A DNA stretch of 64,000 nt from Actinoplanes nipponensis (GCF_016862275.1 NZ_BOMQ01000024.1:1-64000), one strand, 5' to 3'. Counted from the first letter of the stretch, positions 33,351 through 42,071 are shown. Notes: a model not told the origin generated them from the letters alone. Translations and numbers: made by a program.

Positions 33351-33521
33351 CGCTTCGCCCGGATTGCCGTGTGGCCCCGGTCATGGGCGAGGATTCTTCT
33401 TGATCGTTGATCTATGACTATGCGTGTCCGCGTGGATACGATCAGCGGCAGCGACGGCGCGCCCACCGGTGTCCGCGTCCGTTCCACGGTTCCGCCGCTT
33501 GCCGACCCACGAGGAGCTGCA

Positions 33522-34718
33522 GTGGACGCGTACTTCATGACCGAGCGGCACGAACAGTTGCGCCAGGAGGTGCGGGCCTTCGCCGAGACCGAGGTGCGCC
33601 TGCGGGTCGACGACATGGAGGCGTCGCGTGCCGTCCAGCACGACCTGGCCCGGCTGATCGCCCGCCAGGGCTGGATCGGGGTCACCATCGGCGCCGAGCA
33701 CGGCGGCCTGGGCCTCGGCCACCTGGCCAAGACGATCATCATCGAGGAGCTGGCCCGGGTCAGCGGCGCGATGGGCGCCATGGTCCAGGCGTCACAGCTC
33801 GGCGTGGCCAAGATCGTGCACTTCGGGAACGCGGAGCAGCGGGCGGCCTGGCTGCCGGCGATCGCCGCGGGCGACTGCCTGCCCACCATCGCGGTCACCG
33901 AGGAGCAGTCCGGCGGCCACGTGCTGGGCATGGCGGCCACCGCGGTCCGCGACGGCGACGAGTACGTCCTCAATGGACGCAAGGTGTTCGTCGGCAACAG
34001 CCACGTCGGCGACCTGCACGGGGTGGTCGTCCGCACCGGCGCCGGCTCCCGGGGGCTGTCGGCGTTCCTGGTCGAGGCCGACCGGTCCGGCTTCTCGCTC
34101 GGCGAGCACCGGCCCGCGCTGGGCCTGCACGGCTTCAGCTTCGGCGAGCTGATCTTCACCGACTGCCGGGTGCCGGTGGCCAACCGGCTGGGCGCCGAGG
34201 GCGACGGCCTCTCGGTGGCCTACTCCTCCAGCATCCTGTACGGCCGCCCCAACCTCACCGCCGTGGCCCTCGGCATCCACCAGGCGCTGGTCGAGGAGAC
34301 CTCGGCCTACGTCACCGAACGGCACCGCTACGGCAAGCCGCTCGGCGACCTGCTGCCGGTCAAGCTGAAGCTGGGGCAGATGCAGTCCCGGCTGATGACC
34401 GCCCGGCTGGCGGCGTACCACGCCGTGCACACGCTGGACCTCGGGCTGCCCTGCGACGCCGAGCTGATGAACGCCAAGCTCATCAACGTGGAGTCCACCC
34501 TGGACAGCGCCCGCAACGCGATGGAGATCCACGCGGCGGCCGGGCTCTACCTGGACCGGCCGGTGGAACGCTACCTGCGCGACGCGCACCACATCTTCGC
34601 CCCGGCCGGCACCTCCGACGTGCAGCTGATCCGGCTGGCCGAGTTCGCCCTCGGCACGGCCAAGGGTCAGTGGTCGCAGCGCCTCGCGCCGCGCCCCGCC
34701 GCGGAGGCCGTGCCGTGA
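33522..34718 (+). CDS. Acyl-CoA dehydrogenase-like flavoprotein
   Basis: A 398-residue acyl-CoA dehydrogenase homologue: N-terminal helices, β-domain with IAVTEEQSGGHVLGMAATA for FAD binding, C-terminal helices with ERHRYGKPLGDLLPVKLKL. The catalytic Glu is absent from both usual places: the MCAD-type position in YEGT is FAPAGTSD here (about residue 362), and the IVD-type position reads LYGRP (about 239–243). It may act on a carrier-bound substrate or by another base. GTG 33522 is fixed by GAGGAG 5 nt upstream; about 190 nt of spacer precede it. Confidence 0.82.
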   Translation: MDAYFMTERHEQLRQEVRAFAETEVRLRVDDMEASRAVQHDLARLIARQGWIGVTIGAEHGGLGLGHLAKTIIIEELARVSGAMGAMVQASQLGVAKIVHFGNAEQRAAWLPAIAAGDCLPTIAVTEEQSGGHVLGMAATAVRDGDEYVLNGRKVFVGNSHVGDLHGVVVRTGAGSRGLSAFLVEADRSGFSLGEHRPALGLHGFSFGELIFTDCRVPVANRLGAEGDGLSVAYSSSILYGRPNLTAVALGIHQALVEETSAYVTERHRYGKPLGDLLPVKLKLGQMQSRLMTARLAAYHAVHTLDLGLPCDAELMNAKLINVESTLDSARNAMEIHAAAGLYLDRPVERYLRDAHHIFAPAGTSDVQLIRLAEFALGTAKGQWSQRLAPRPAAEAVP

Positions 34719-34731
34719 CGGCGCCCACGGC

Positions 34732-35271
34732 TCAGCGGCTGTCCTCGCGCCGGTGGATCCGCTCGATCAGCTCGGCCGCCATCGACTTGATCGTCTCCAG
34801 CCCGGGCCGGCCCCACGGGCGCGGCTCGACGTCCACCACGCAGATCGTGCCCAGCGTGGTGCCCGTCCGGTCGATGAGCGGCGCGCCGAGGTAGGACCGG
34901 ATGCCGATCTCGTCGACCACCGGGTTGCCGGCGAAGCGCGGGTAGTCGCAGACGTCGTCCAGGACCAGGGCCTTGCGGCGCACCACCACGTGCGGGCAGT
35001 AGCCGTGGTCGCGGTCCATCTCCCGGCCCGGCGTCGCGGACGGGTCGCCCTTGGCCACGGTGTGCAGGCCGGCGAAGTACTGCCGGTCCTCGCTGATGAA
35101 GTTCACCATCGCGTACGGCGCCCCGGTGACCTCGGTCAGCTTGCGCGCGAAGTCGTCGAATTCCGGGTCCGGCCGCTCGCCCAGGCCGAGCTCGCGCAGC
35201 CGCCGCATCCGCAGCGGCACCTCCAGGTCGGCCGGGGTCAGCGGGTGGTGCGGGGACGAGTCGTAGATCAT
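34732..35271 (-). CDS. GAF-domain protein of the conservon-like cluster
   Basis: A 179-residue protein consisting of one GAF domain (about 25–170): APYAMVNFISEDRQYFAG, DHGYCPHVVVRRKALVL and SYLGAPLIDRTGTTLGTICV. The CPH triad recalls chromophore-type GAFs, but here it is common to free-standing GAF proteins. It probably senses a small ligand or redox state. The ATG overlaps the GTPase stop (ATGA), making it the last gene of the five-gene operon. Confidence 0.85.
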   Translation of the reverse strand: MIYDSSPHHPLTPADLEVPLRMRRLRELGLGERPDPEFDDFARKLTEVTGAPYAMVNFISEDRQYFAGLHTVAKGDPSATPGREMDRDHGYCPHVVVRRKALVLDDVCDYPRFAGNPVVDEIGIRSYLGAPLIDRTGTTLGTICVVDVEPRPWGRPGLETIKSMAAELIERIHRREDSR

Positions 35272-35864
35272 GCCGGGCTCCGGATGAACGTCGGGGTGGG
35301 ATGGGCGCCGAGCAGGTGCTGGACGAGCTGGACGAGCACGCCGGTGGCGGACCGGGCGTCGCGGGCGTCGCAGGTGACGATCGGCACCTCCGGCCGCAGG
35401 TCGAGGGCGGACCGCAGGTCGGCCGCCTCGTACCGGAACGCGTTGTCGAACTGGTTGACCGCCACCAGGAAGCCGATGCCGCGCGACTCGAAGAAGTCGA
35501 CGGCGGCGAAGCAGTCCTGCAGCCGGCGGGTGTCGGCCAGCACCACCGCGCCCATCGCCCCGGCCGACAGCTCGTCCCACATGAACCAGAAACGCTCCTG
35601 CCCCGGGGTGCCGAACAGGTACAGGATGTGCCGGCGGTCGATGGTGATCCGGCCGAAGTCCAGCGCGACCGTGGTGGTGGTCTTCTGCTCGATGCCGGTC
35701 AGGTTGTCGGTGCCGACCCCGGCGGTGGTGAGGATCTCCTCGGTGCGCAGCGGCTCGATCTCGCTGACCGCGCCCACGAAGGTCGTCTTGCCCACCCCGA
35801 AGCCGCCGGCGATCAGCAGCTTGAGCGCCGTCGGGAACGGATCAGAGCCGTCGTTGTAAAGCAT
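35268..35864 (-). CDS. Conservon GTPase (CvnD type)
   Basis: A 198-residue MglA/Rab-like small GTPase. P-loop GGFGVGKTTFVG, DxxG-like region LYLFGTPGQERFWFM, and VAVNQFD as the base-recognition motif. Such proteins act as switches at the membrane with the roadblock and kinase partners encoded alongside. Start ATG 35864 overlaps the DUF742 gene by 23 nt. Confidence 0.93.
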   Translation of the reverse strand: MLYNDGSDPFPTALKLLIAGGFGVGKTTFVGAVSEIEPLRTEEILTTAGVGTDNLTGIEQKTTTTVALDFGRITIDRRHILYLFGTPGQERFWFMWDELSAGAMGAVVLADTRRLQDCFAAVDFFESRGIGFLVAVNQFDNAFRYEAADLRSALDLRPEVPIVTCDARDARSATGVLVQLVQHLLGAHPTPTFIRSPA

Positions 35865-36219
35865 TGAGAATGGTCTCCAGTACCGCCGTGTTGGTGGGTT
35901 CGGCCGCCGGGCCGGGGGATCGGGCATCGATGGCGCCGGCGTCGACCAGGTCGGAAAGCAGGATCTTGGTGACGACCGCGGGCAGCCGCAGCCGGGCGGC
36001 GACCTCGGCCACGGTGGTGGGGCTGCCGCACAGCCCGAGCGCCTCGGCGTGGTCCGGCTCGAGCTGCCCGTGCGGCAGCCGGCCGGTCGCCATCACCATC
36101 GACAGCAGCTCCAGGCGTGTGCTGGGCTGGGTGCGCCCGTTGCTCACCGTGTACGGCCGCACGAGTCGTCCCGCGGCGTCGTCGAGCCAGTGCTCGTCGT
36201 CGGCCCGCGGCATCGTCAC
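35842..36219 (-). CDS. DUF742 protein (CvnC type)
   Basis: A 125-residue conservon component with a winged-helix-like core: LVRPYTVSNGRTQPS at the N-terminus and LRLPAVVTKILLSDLVDAG. DUF742 proteins are thought to bridge kinase and GTPase. GTG 36219 overlaps the roadblock stop (GTGA); ATG 36213 is an alternative. Confidence 0.92.
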   Translation of the reverse strand: MTMPRADDEHWLDDAAGRLVRPYTVSNGRTQPSTRLELLSMVMATGRLPHGQLEPDHAEALGLCGSPTTVAEVAARLRLPAVVTKILLSDLVDAGAIDARSPGPAAEPTNTAVLETILNALQRRL

Positions 36220-36650
36220 CGTCCCGGGGCACCGGGATGGCCGGCCGCGGACCGGACCGGAGTGCCCAGGTACGGCCGTACGCTCTTGACCAGCTGCGTC
36301 ATCTCGTAGCCGAGCACGCCCGGGTCGGCCTCCTTGCCCGCGATGACGGCGAGCACCGCGCCGGACCCGGCGGCGGAGACGAACAGCAGGCCGTCCTCCA
36401 GCTCGGCGACGACCTGGCGCACCGTCTCGCCGCCGCCGAACCGCGTGCCGGCGCTGCGGGCCAGCGAGAACAGCCCGGAAGCGATCGCGGCGAGGTGGTC
36501 CGCGCCGTCGTCGTCCAGCCCGTGCGCGGCCTTGCGCAGCCCGTCGGAGGACAGCAGCAGCGCGCTCCGGGTGTCCGGGACGCGCTCGACCAGCCCGGAC
36601 AGCAGCCAGACGAGGTCCTGGGCGGAACGTGCCGGATCGTTGCTCAGCAT
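36216..36650 (-). CDS. Roadblock/LC7 protein (CvnB type)
   Basis: A 144-residue roadblock-domain protein, likely the GTPase-activating partner of the small GTPase. DLVWLLSGLVERVPDTRSAL opens the domain and LLFVSAAGSGAVLAVIAG is the central strand pair. It starts 32 nt after the kinase gene stop. Confidence 0.93.
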   Translation of the reverse strand: MLSNDPARSAQDLVWLLSGLVERVPDTRSALLLSSDGLRKAAHGLDDDGADHLAAIASGLFSLARSAGTRFGGGETVRQVVAELEDGLLFVSAAGSGAVLAVIAGKEADPGVLGYEMTQLVKSVRPYLGTPVRSAAGHPGAPGR

Positions 36651-36682
36651 CTGAGCCCTTTCTCGATGGAGCGCGGGAGGTG

Positions 36683-38383
36683 TCAGCGGGGGTCGGAGTC
36701 GGCTTCGCCGCGGGCGATGCCGCGCATGAAGGACGCCATCAGCGCGGGGTCGTGCTCGGCGTCGTCGTCCGCCGCCGGCGGCGGGGGCGGGCCGAACTGC
36801 AGCTGCGGCGCCAGGTGCGTCTGGCTGTGCCGGCGCGGGAGCGGGGGAGGGGTGACAGCCGGGCGGACCTCGGCGGCCTCCGTCCCGGACCGGCTCGGCG
36901 ACGCCGCCGGTACGGCCACGGAGTCACCGGACGCAGGCACCCCCGAAGCCGGTGCGACGGCCGGCGCGGGCGCCGCGGACACCGGCGTGGTCGCGGCGGG
37001 TCTCGGCGCGCCGGTGGATCCGGGCGCGCCGGTGGATCCGGGCGCGGCGGCGAGGCCGGGCGCGGCGGTCAGGCCGGGCGCGGCGGTCAGGGCCGGCGTC
37101 GCCGCGGTTCCGGCGAAGGCCGGCCAGGGCGGCGGGGTCGCGGCGATCTGCGACGGCCCCGGCACCCGCTGGGCCAGCTCCATCGTGGCCTGCGAGAGCG
37201 CGTTGGGCACGGCGGCCGGCGGCGGGTCGTCCTGGGCCGAGCCGAGCAGCTGCTGCGGCAGGATGATCACGGCCTGGGTGCCGCCGTAGATGTTGCCCTG
37301 CAGCTGCACCGTGACGCCGTGCTGACGGGCGATCATCGAGACCACGAACAGCCCGATCCGGCCGTCGCGCAGCAGCTCGTCCAGGTTGATGTCCTCGGGG
37401 TTGAGCAGCAGGCGGTTGACCCGTTCCTGGTCCTCGCGCTGCATGCCCAGGCCGCGGTCCTCGACCTCGACCGCGACGCCGGCCGTCACGTGCTGGGCCC
37501 GCAGCAGCACCTGGGTCTGCGGCGGGGCGAACATGGTGGCGTTCTCGATCAGCTCGGCGACCAGGTGGATGATGCTGGCCACGGCGTGCCCGGGCACCGT
37601 GCCGTCGATCGGCGGCACCAGCTTGACCCGCGAGTAGTGCTCCACCTCGGCGATGGCCGAGCGCAGCACCTCGGTCAGCGCGACCGGCCGGCTCCACTGC
37701 CGCCGGGAGACCGCCCCGCCGAGCACCGCCAGGTTCTCCGCGTGCCGGCGGATCCGGGTGGCCAGGTGGTCGACCTGGAACAGGCCCTTGAGCAGGTCGG
37801 GGTCCTCGACCTCGTTCTCCAGCGCGTCCAGCAGCTTGATCTCGCGGTGCACCAGCGACTGCAGCCGCCGGGACAGGTTGACGAACACCTCGACCTGGCG
37901 GCCGGCCGACGTGCGTACCGGCACCGGCCGCGCCTCGGCCAGCCGTACCCGCTCGGTCAGCGCCTCGATCTCACTGCGGGCGTCCGCGACCGCTGCGCGG
38001 TATCCGGTCGCCTCGGTCAGCGCCGCCGTCGCCTCGGCCCGCGCGTCGTTCAGCTCGGCGCGGGCGCCGGCCAGCTCGGCGCGGGCCGCGGCGGTCTGCG
38101 CGCGCGCCTCGGCGAGCTCGCCGCGCAGCCCGGCCGGCCGATCGCCGAGCTGCCGGACGGCCGTGACGGCCTGGCCGGCCAGCACGGTGAGCAGCGCCAC
38201 GCCGGCCAGGAACACGATGATCAGCACCAGGTCGGGTCCGTCCGCCCCGCCGGCCCAGAGGTAGCCCGCGGTGACCGCGAACAACAGCGCGGCGGCCCCG
38301 GCGGGCGCCGCGACCAGCCACGGCAGCCGGCCCCGGAGCAGGGTGTCGTCCGCGGGCACGGCGGACGGGGGTGTTTCGGGCAT
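36683..38383 (-). CDS. Sensor-like histidine kinase (CvnA type)
   Basis: A 566-residue membrane protein: two membrane helices (about 20–46 and 52–76), a coiled segment with Ala/Arg/Glu repeats, a helical hairpin (about 165–225) and an HATPase_c domain with N-box ELIENATMFAPP (Asn281), VEDRGLGM and GRIGLFVVSMIA. The last ~190 residues are a Pro/Ala-rich disordered tail with short repeats (APGLTAAPGLAAAPGSTGAP). Head of the five-gene operon. The palindrome at 38432–38444 lies about 50 bp upstream of its ATG. Confidence 0.92.
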   Translation of the reverse strand: MPETPPSAVPADDTLLRGRLPWLVAAPAGAAALLFAVTAGYLWAGGADGPDLVLIIVFLAGVALLTVLAGQAVTAVRQLGDRPAGLRGELAEARAQTAAARAELAGARAELNDARAEATAALTEATGYRAAVADARSEIEALTERVRLAEARPVPVRTSAGRQVEVFVNLSRRLQSLVHREIKLLDALENEVEDPDLLKGLFQVDHLATRIRRHAENLAVLGGAVSRRQWSRPVALTEVLRSAIAEVEHYSRVKLVPPIDGTVPGHAVASIIHLVAELIENATMFAPPQTQVLLRAQHVTAGVAVEVEDRGLGMQREDQERVNRLLLNPEDINLDELLRDGRIGLFVVSMIARQHGVTVQLQGNIYGGTQAVIILPQQLLGSAQDDPPPAAVPNALSQATMELAQRVPGPSQIAATPPPWPAFAGTAATPALTAAPGLTAAPGLAAAPGSTGAPGSTGAPRPAATTPVSAAPAPAVAPASGVPASGDSVAVPAASPSRSGTEAAEVRPAVTPPPLPRRHSQTHLAPQLQFGPPPPPAADDDAEHDPALMASFMRGIARGEADSDPR

Positions 38384-38431
38384 GGGCGTCCTCGGTCGGC
38401 GGGGGACTCGGGTGGCAGCGCGTCCAGCGGA

Positions 38432-38444
38432 TTCCACAGTGGAA
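38432..38444. promoter_or_regulatory. Palindrome TTCCACAGTGGAA, copy 2
   Basis: A perfect 13-bp palindrome with a central A, about 49 bp before the histidine kinase ATG (minus strand). It is part of a 17-bp exact inverted match to 33333–33349. Confidence 0.6.
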
Positions 38445-38672
38445 GCAGCGACCACTCTAGTGCTCCGCGAGATCTTGTCCAGGCGCCGCCCGGCGGTGCG
38501 GACGGGAGCCCGCGGCGTGCCGGGAGGCCGCCGGCAGCAAGGGATCCGGGTCCCGCCCGGCCGTGCCGGGCCGGCCGGCGGGCGGCCGCCGCGGGGCCTC
38601 GCCCACGAGCGGGACCGGCGCGGCGCTGTGCCGGTGGGAACGGGGCCGGGGGCCAGGGGCGATGATGATCCC

Positions 38673-39356
38673 GTGGGTTTCGAGGAGGATCTGGCCGCGC
38701 GGCCGTTCTGGCGCCGGCTCAGCCGCGGCGAACAGCGCTGGCCGTTCGCCCTCGCCATCGCCGTGATGATCGCGCTGCAACTGGCCCTGCCCGAGCGGTT
38801 CAGCCTGGGCGCGTGGTGGGTGCTGCCGGCGGTCGAGGTGGTCCTGGTCGGGGCGCTGGTGGCCGCCAACCCGGGCCGGCTGGAGCGGCGGACGCCGGTG
38901 CTGCGCCGGCTCAGCCTGGGCCTGATCGCCGTGGCCAGCCTGGGCACCGCCTGGTCGGTGGTCCGGCTGGTGGCCGACATCGCCGGGGGCGCCGACACCG
39001 GCAGCGCCGCCGAGCTGCTCGGCAGCGGCGCCACGATCTGGCTGATCAACGTGCTGACGTTCGCGGTCTGGTACTGGGAGCTGGACCGGGGCGGGGCGCC
39101 GGAGCGGGCGGCCGGCGCGGATCCGTACCCGGACTTCCTCTTCCCGCAGATGACCGCGCCGGAGCTGGCGCCGAAGGACTGGCGCCCGCAGTTCGCCGAC
39201 TACCTGTACCTGGCGTTCACCAACGCGACCGCGTTCAGCCCCACCGACACCCTGCCGCTGTCCCGCTGGGCCAAGCTGACCATGCTGCTGGAGTCGGCGA
39301 TCTCCCTGGTCACCGCGGCCCTGGTGATCGCCAAGGCGGTCAACGCGCTGGGATGA
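38673..39356 (+). CDS. DUF1345-like integral membrane protein
   Basis: A 227-residue protein with about five membrane spans (WPFALAIAVMIALQLALP, WVLPAVEVVLVGALVA, SLGLIAVASLGTAWSVV, WLINVLTFAVWYWEL and one at the C-terminus). The pattern FADYLYLAFTNATAFSPTD followed by PLSRWAKLTMLLES is typical of DUF1345 proteins, whose role is unknown. GTG 38673 has no obvious ribosome-binding site. Its 3' end overlaps the convergent GNAT gene by 17 nt. Confidence 0.78.
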   Translation: MGFEEDLAARPFWRRLSRGEQRWPFALAIAVMIALQLALPERFSLGAWWVLPAVEVVLVGALVAANPGRLERRTPVLRRLSLGLIAVASLGTAWSVVRLVADIAGGADTGSAAELLGSGATIWLINVLTFAVWYWELDRGGAPERAAGADPYPDFLFPQMTAPELAPKDWRPQFADYLYLAFTNATAFSPTDTLPLSRWAKLTMLLESAISLVTAALVIAKAVNALG

Positions 39357-39819
39357 ACAGGCGCATGCCGGGGTCGCGGTTGCGGACGAAGCCGAGCGAG
39401 GCGTAGAGCGGCTCGCCGTCCGCGGAGGCGCGCAGGTCGACGGCGCCGATGCCGCGCTCGGTGAACCAGGCGAGCAGGGCGGTCATACAGGCCCGGGAGT
39501 GGCCGCGGCGGCGGTGCGCCGGGTCGGTGGCGACGTTCAGCACGTACCCGCGCCGCCCGGTGGGGTCGTTCGGCCCGGGCAGGCGCTGGTCGATGGTGCC
39601 CACCGCGCAGGCCGCGAGGCCCGGCCCGCCGGGCGCGTCGACCACGAAGGCGGCCATGGTGTCGGGCTGCTCGGCGAGCAGCCGCCGGACGACCGGGACG
39701 CCGGGGCCGATCCAGCTCTGCGGGTCGTCCAGGCCGGGGCGCACCGCGGCCAGCATCACACTGCGCAGGCGCAGGAGCTCGGCGGCGTCCTCCATGCCGG
39801 CGCGACGGGCTTCGATCAT
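39340..39819 (-). CDS. GNAT-family N-acetyltransferase
   Basis: A 159-residue acetyltransferase. The acetyl-CoA-binding loop reads LNVATDPAHRRRGHSRACM, matching (R/Q)xxGxG/A with His in place of the second Gly. ADGEPLYASLGF is the closing motif. The substrate is unknown. It is divergent from the ArsR-type gene, with 58 nt between the starts. Confidence 0.85.
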   Translation of the reverse strand: MIEARRAGMEDAAELLRLRSVMLAAVRPGLDDPQSWIGPGVPVVRRLLAEQPDTMAAFVVDAPGGPGLAACAVGTIDQRLPGPNDPTGRRGYVLNVATDPAHRRRGHSRACMTALLAWFTERGIGAVDLRASADGEPLYASLGFVRNRDPGMRLFIPAR

Positions 39820-39864
39820 GGCGCCATTGTGGCACGGAAGGGTGGCACAATTTCTGTGCACAAG

Positions 39865-39870
39865 TATTAT
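39865..39870 (+). promoter_or_regulatory. Candidate −10 (TATTAT) and TGTGCACA palindrome
   Basis: TATTAT ends 8 nt before the ATG at 39878, predicting a transcript start at 39877. The 8-bp palindrome TGTGCACA (39856–39863) sits just upstream, where an autorepressor could bind. Confidence 0.5.
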
Positions 39871-39877
39871 GCAAGGT

Positions 39878-40453
39878 ATGGAGCCCACTCTGGTCCACCT
39901 CGACGGCAAGCAGATCCGCGTCCTCGCGCACCCCCTGCGGTCCCGGCTGCTCGGCCGGCTGCGGCTGGACGGGCCGGCCACGGCGACCCGGCTCGCCGAG
40001 TCGCTCGGCACCAACACCGGCGCCACCAGCTACCACCTGCGCCAGCTCGCCGACGTCGGGCTGGTCACCGAGGAGACGGCGGCCGGGCGCGGCCGGGAGC
40101 GCTGGTGGCGGGCCGCCCACGACATGAGCAGCTGGCAGCGCGACGCGTTCGCCGGCGACGCGGACGCGGTGGAGGCGGCCGACTGGCTCGACAGCAACGC
40201 CCTGCACATGTTCGTGGCCCGGGCGGAACGGTGGCAGCGGGCCCGGCCCGCCGAGTCCGCGGCCTGGCGCAGCGCCGCCGGCTTCTCCGACTACATCCTC
40301 AACCTGGGCACCGAGCAGCTGAACGCGCTGACCGCCGAGCTGGACGCGGTCATCGAGCGCCACCGCGCCCTCGGCGAGGCCGAGCCGGCTCCGGACGCCC
40401 GCCAGGTCCTCCTCTACCTGTACGCGGTGCCGAGGCTCGAGGACCCGTCATGA
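39878..40453 (+). CDS. ArsR-type winged-helix regulator
   Basis: A 191-residue regulator with an N-terminal ArsR-like (HTH_20) domain: IRVLAHPLRSRLLGRLRLDG, TRLAESLGTNTGATSYHLRQL and the wing GRERWWRAAHDM. The C-terminal ~100 residues are helical and probably bind ligand. ATG 39878 appears leaderless; ATG 39869 is in frame 9 nt upstream. Its stop overlaps the MFS start (ATGA), so it most likely controls that exporter. Confidence 0.87.
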   Translation: MEPTLVHLDGKQIRVLAHPLRSRLLGRLRLDGPATATRLAESLGTNTGATSYHLRQLADVGLVTEETAAGRGRERWWRAAHDMSSWQRDAFAGDADAVEAADWLDSNALHMFVARAERWQRARPAESAAWRSAAGFSDYILNLGTEQLNALTAELDAVIERHRALGEAEPAPDARQVLLYLYAVPRLEDPS

Positions 40454-41730
40454 CCACGCTGACCGCCGACCGGGTCCGGCGCCGCTTCCTCGGGCTGCTC
40501 GCGCTGCGCTGGCTGCCGGTCGGCCTGATGATCCCGGTGACCGTGCTGCTGCCCCTGGAGCGTGGCCTGACCCTGGCCCAGTACGGCACCGCCGCCGCGC
40601 TGCAGGGCATCACCGTCCTGCTGCTGGAGCTGCCGACCGGCGGCCTGTCCGACGCGATCGGCCGGCGCCCGGTCCTGCTGCTGGCCGGCGTCCTCGAGAC
40701 GGCCGCCCTGGGCCTGCTCACCGTGGCCGACACGATGCTGATGTTCGTGATCTTCTACGTGCTCCAGGGCGTCTACCGCGCGCTGGACAGCGGCCCGCTG
40801 GAGGCCTGGTACGTCGACCACGCGCTGGCCGCCGACGAACACGCCGACATCGAGACGGGCCTGAGCCGCAGCGGGGTCGTGCTCGGCGTGGCCATCGCCG
40901 GGGGCGCGCTGGCCTCGGGCGGCCTGGTCGCCCTCGGCCCGCTCGGCCCCGGTACGGCGCTGACCCTGCCGGTCTACGTCGCCCTCGGCCTGCAGCTGGT
41001 GTCGCTGGCCGCGGTGGCGCTGCTGATGACCGAGCGGCGCCCGCACCGCGGGCTGGCCGCCCTGGCCGGATCGGTACGCGGGGTGCCGGCGGCGATCGCG
41101 GGCGCGCTGGGCCTGCTGCGCCGCTCGCGGATCATCGTGGCGCTGGTGGCCGTCGAGATCTTCTGGGGCTTCGGCATGGTGGCGTTCGAGAGCCTGATGC
41201 CGGTCCGGCTGGCCGAGGTGGTGGGCGATCCGAGCGCGGCGTCGGCGCTGATGGGCCCGGTCGGCTCGGTGGCCTGGCTGGCCTCGGCGCTCGGCGCGGC
41301 GCTCATCCCGCTGCTGGCCCGCCGGATCGGGGCGCCCTGGACGGGCTTCACCCTGCGTATCGTGCAGGGCGTGACGGTGGCCGGGATGGCGCTGTTCGCC
41401 GGGCCGGTCGGCGTGATCGCGGCCTACCTGGTGAGCTACACCGTGCACGGCGCGTCGAACCCGGTGCACAGCGGGCTGCTTCACCGCCAGGTCGACGGGC
41501 CGTACCGGGCGAGCCTGCTCTCCCTGAACTCGATGGTGAGCCAGCCGGCCGGGGCCCTGGGGCTGGTCACGCTGACCGCCGTCGCCGCGGCGACCGACCT
41601 GCGGGTGTCCCTGCTGGTCGGCGCGGGTGTGCTCGCGGTCGCGGCGCCGCTCTACCTGGTCGCCCGCGGCTCGGCGGCGGGCACCGGTCGGGTCACGGCG
41701 CCGGCCCCGGAAACCCTCCCGGCGCCCTGA
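40450..41730 (+). CDS. MFS transporter linked to the ArsR-type regulator
   Basis: A 426-residue, 12-span major-facilitator protein. Motif A reads GGLSDAIGRRPVLLL. The first half has ALRWLPVGLMIPVTVLLPLE and the second FWGFGMVAFESLMPVRL. Likely an efflux pump; the cargo is not known. Coupled to the upstream regulator by a 4-nt overlap. A hairpin spans its stop codon. Confidence 0.88.
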   Translation: MTTLTADRVRRRFLGLLALRWLPVGLMIPVTVLLPLERGLTLAQYGTAAALQGITVLLLELPTGGLSDAIGRRPVLLLAGVLETAALGLLTVADTMLMFVIFYVLQGVYRALDSGPLEAWYVDHALAADEHADIETGLSRSGVVLGVAIAGGALASGGLVALGPLGPGTALTLPVYVALGLQLVSLAAVALLMTERRPHRGLAALAGSVRGVPAAIAGALGLLRRSRIIVALVAVEIFWGFGMVAFESLMPVRLAEVVGDPSAASALMGPVGSVAWLASALGAALIPLLARRIGAPWTGFTLRIVQGVTVAGMALFAGPVGVIAAYLVSYTVHGASNPVHSGLLHRQVDGPYRASLLSLNSMVSQPAGALGLVTLTAVAAATDLRVSLLVGAGVLAVAAPLYLVARGSAAGTGRVTAPAPETLPAP

Positions 41731-41742
41731 GCCCGGGCGCCG
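41720..41742 (+). terminator. Hairpin terminator spanning the MFS stop codon
   Basis: CGGCGCCC (41720–41727) pairs perfectly with GGGCGCCG (41735–41742) around a 7-nt loop that contains the TGA stop. No T-run follows. Confidence 0.55.
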
Positions 41743-41754
41743 GCCTCCGAAGAC

Positions 41755-41767
41755 GTCCACGGTGGAG
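41755..41767. promoter_or_regulatory. Palindrome GTCCACGGTGGAG, copy 3
   Basis: TCCAC-G-GTGGA is an 11-bp palindrome of the same form as those at 33338 and 38432, here about 65 bp before the small membrane protein gene. Confidence 0.45.
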
Positions 41768-41830
41768 TTTACCCGCGACCACCCCCGGGGTAGTAGCACG
41801 ACAAGTGCTCTCATCCCCTCGGAGGAACCC

Positions 41831-42052
41831 ATGCTCGCAATCGCCGCCGCGATCGTCTTCGGCATCTGGCTGCTGCTCGATCTCTTCGACACCAACCTCG
41901 GCGCCCCCGACCTGTTCAACTTCTCGACCATGGCCTCGCTGGGCCTGCTGCTGCTCTCGCTCTACCTGGCCGGCGTGGGCAGCGGCCCGCGCGCCGGTGG
42001 CGGCAGCGGCAGCGGCCGGCGCTTCTACGGTCGCCGCCCCGGCCGCGGCTGA
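41831..42052 (+). CDS. Small two-helix membrane protein
   Basis: A 73-residue protein: two hydrophobic spans (about 3–18 and 34–48) and a Gly/Ser/Arg tail (GSGSGRRFYGRRPGRG). No family was recognised. GGAGGAA lies 5 nt before the ATG, so expression is likely. A strong hairpin terminator follows, so it is its own transcription unit. Confidence 0.75.
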   Translation: MLAIAAAIVFGIWLLLDLFDTNLGAPDLFNFSTMASLGLLLLSLYLAGVGSGPRAGGGSGSGRRFYGRRPGRG

Positions 42053-42071
42053 TCGGTCGATGCCGGTCCAC

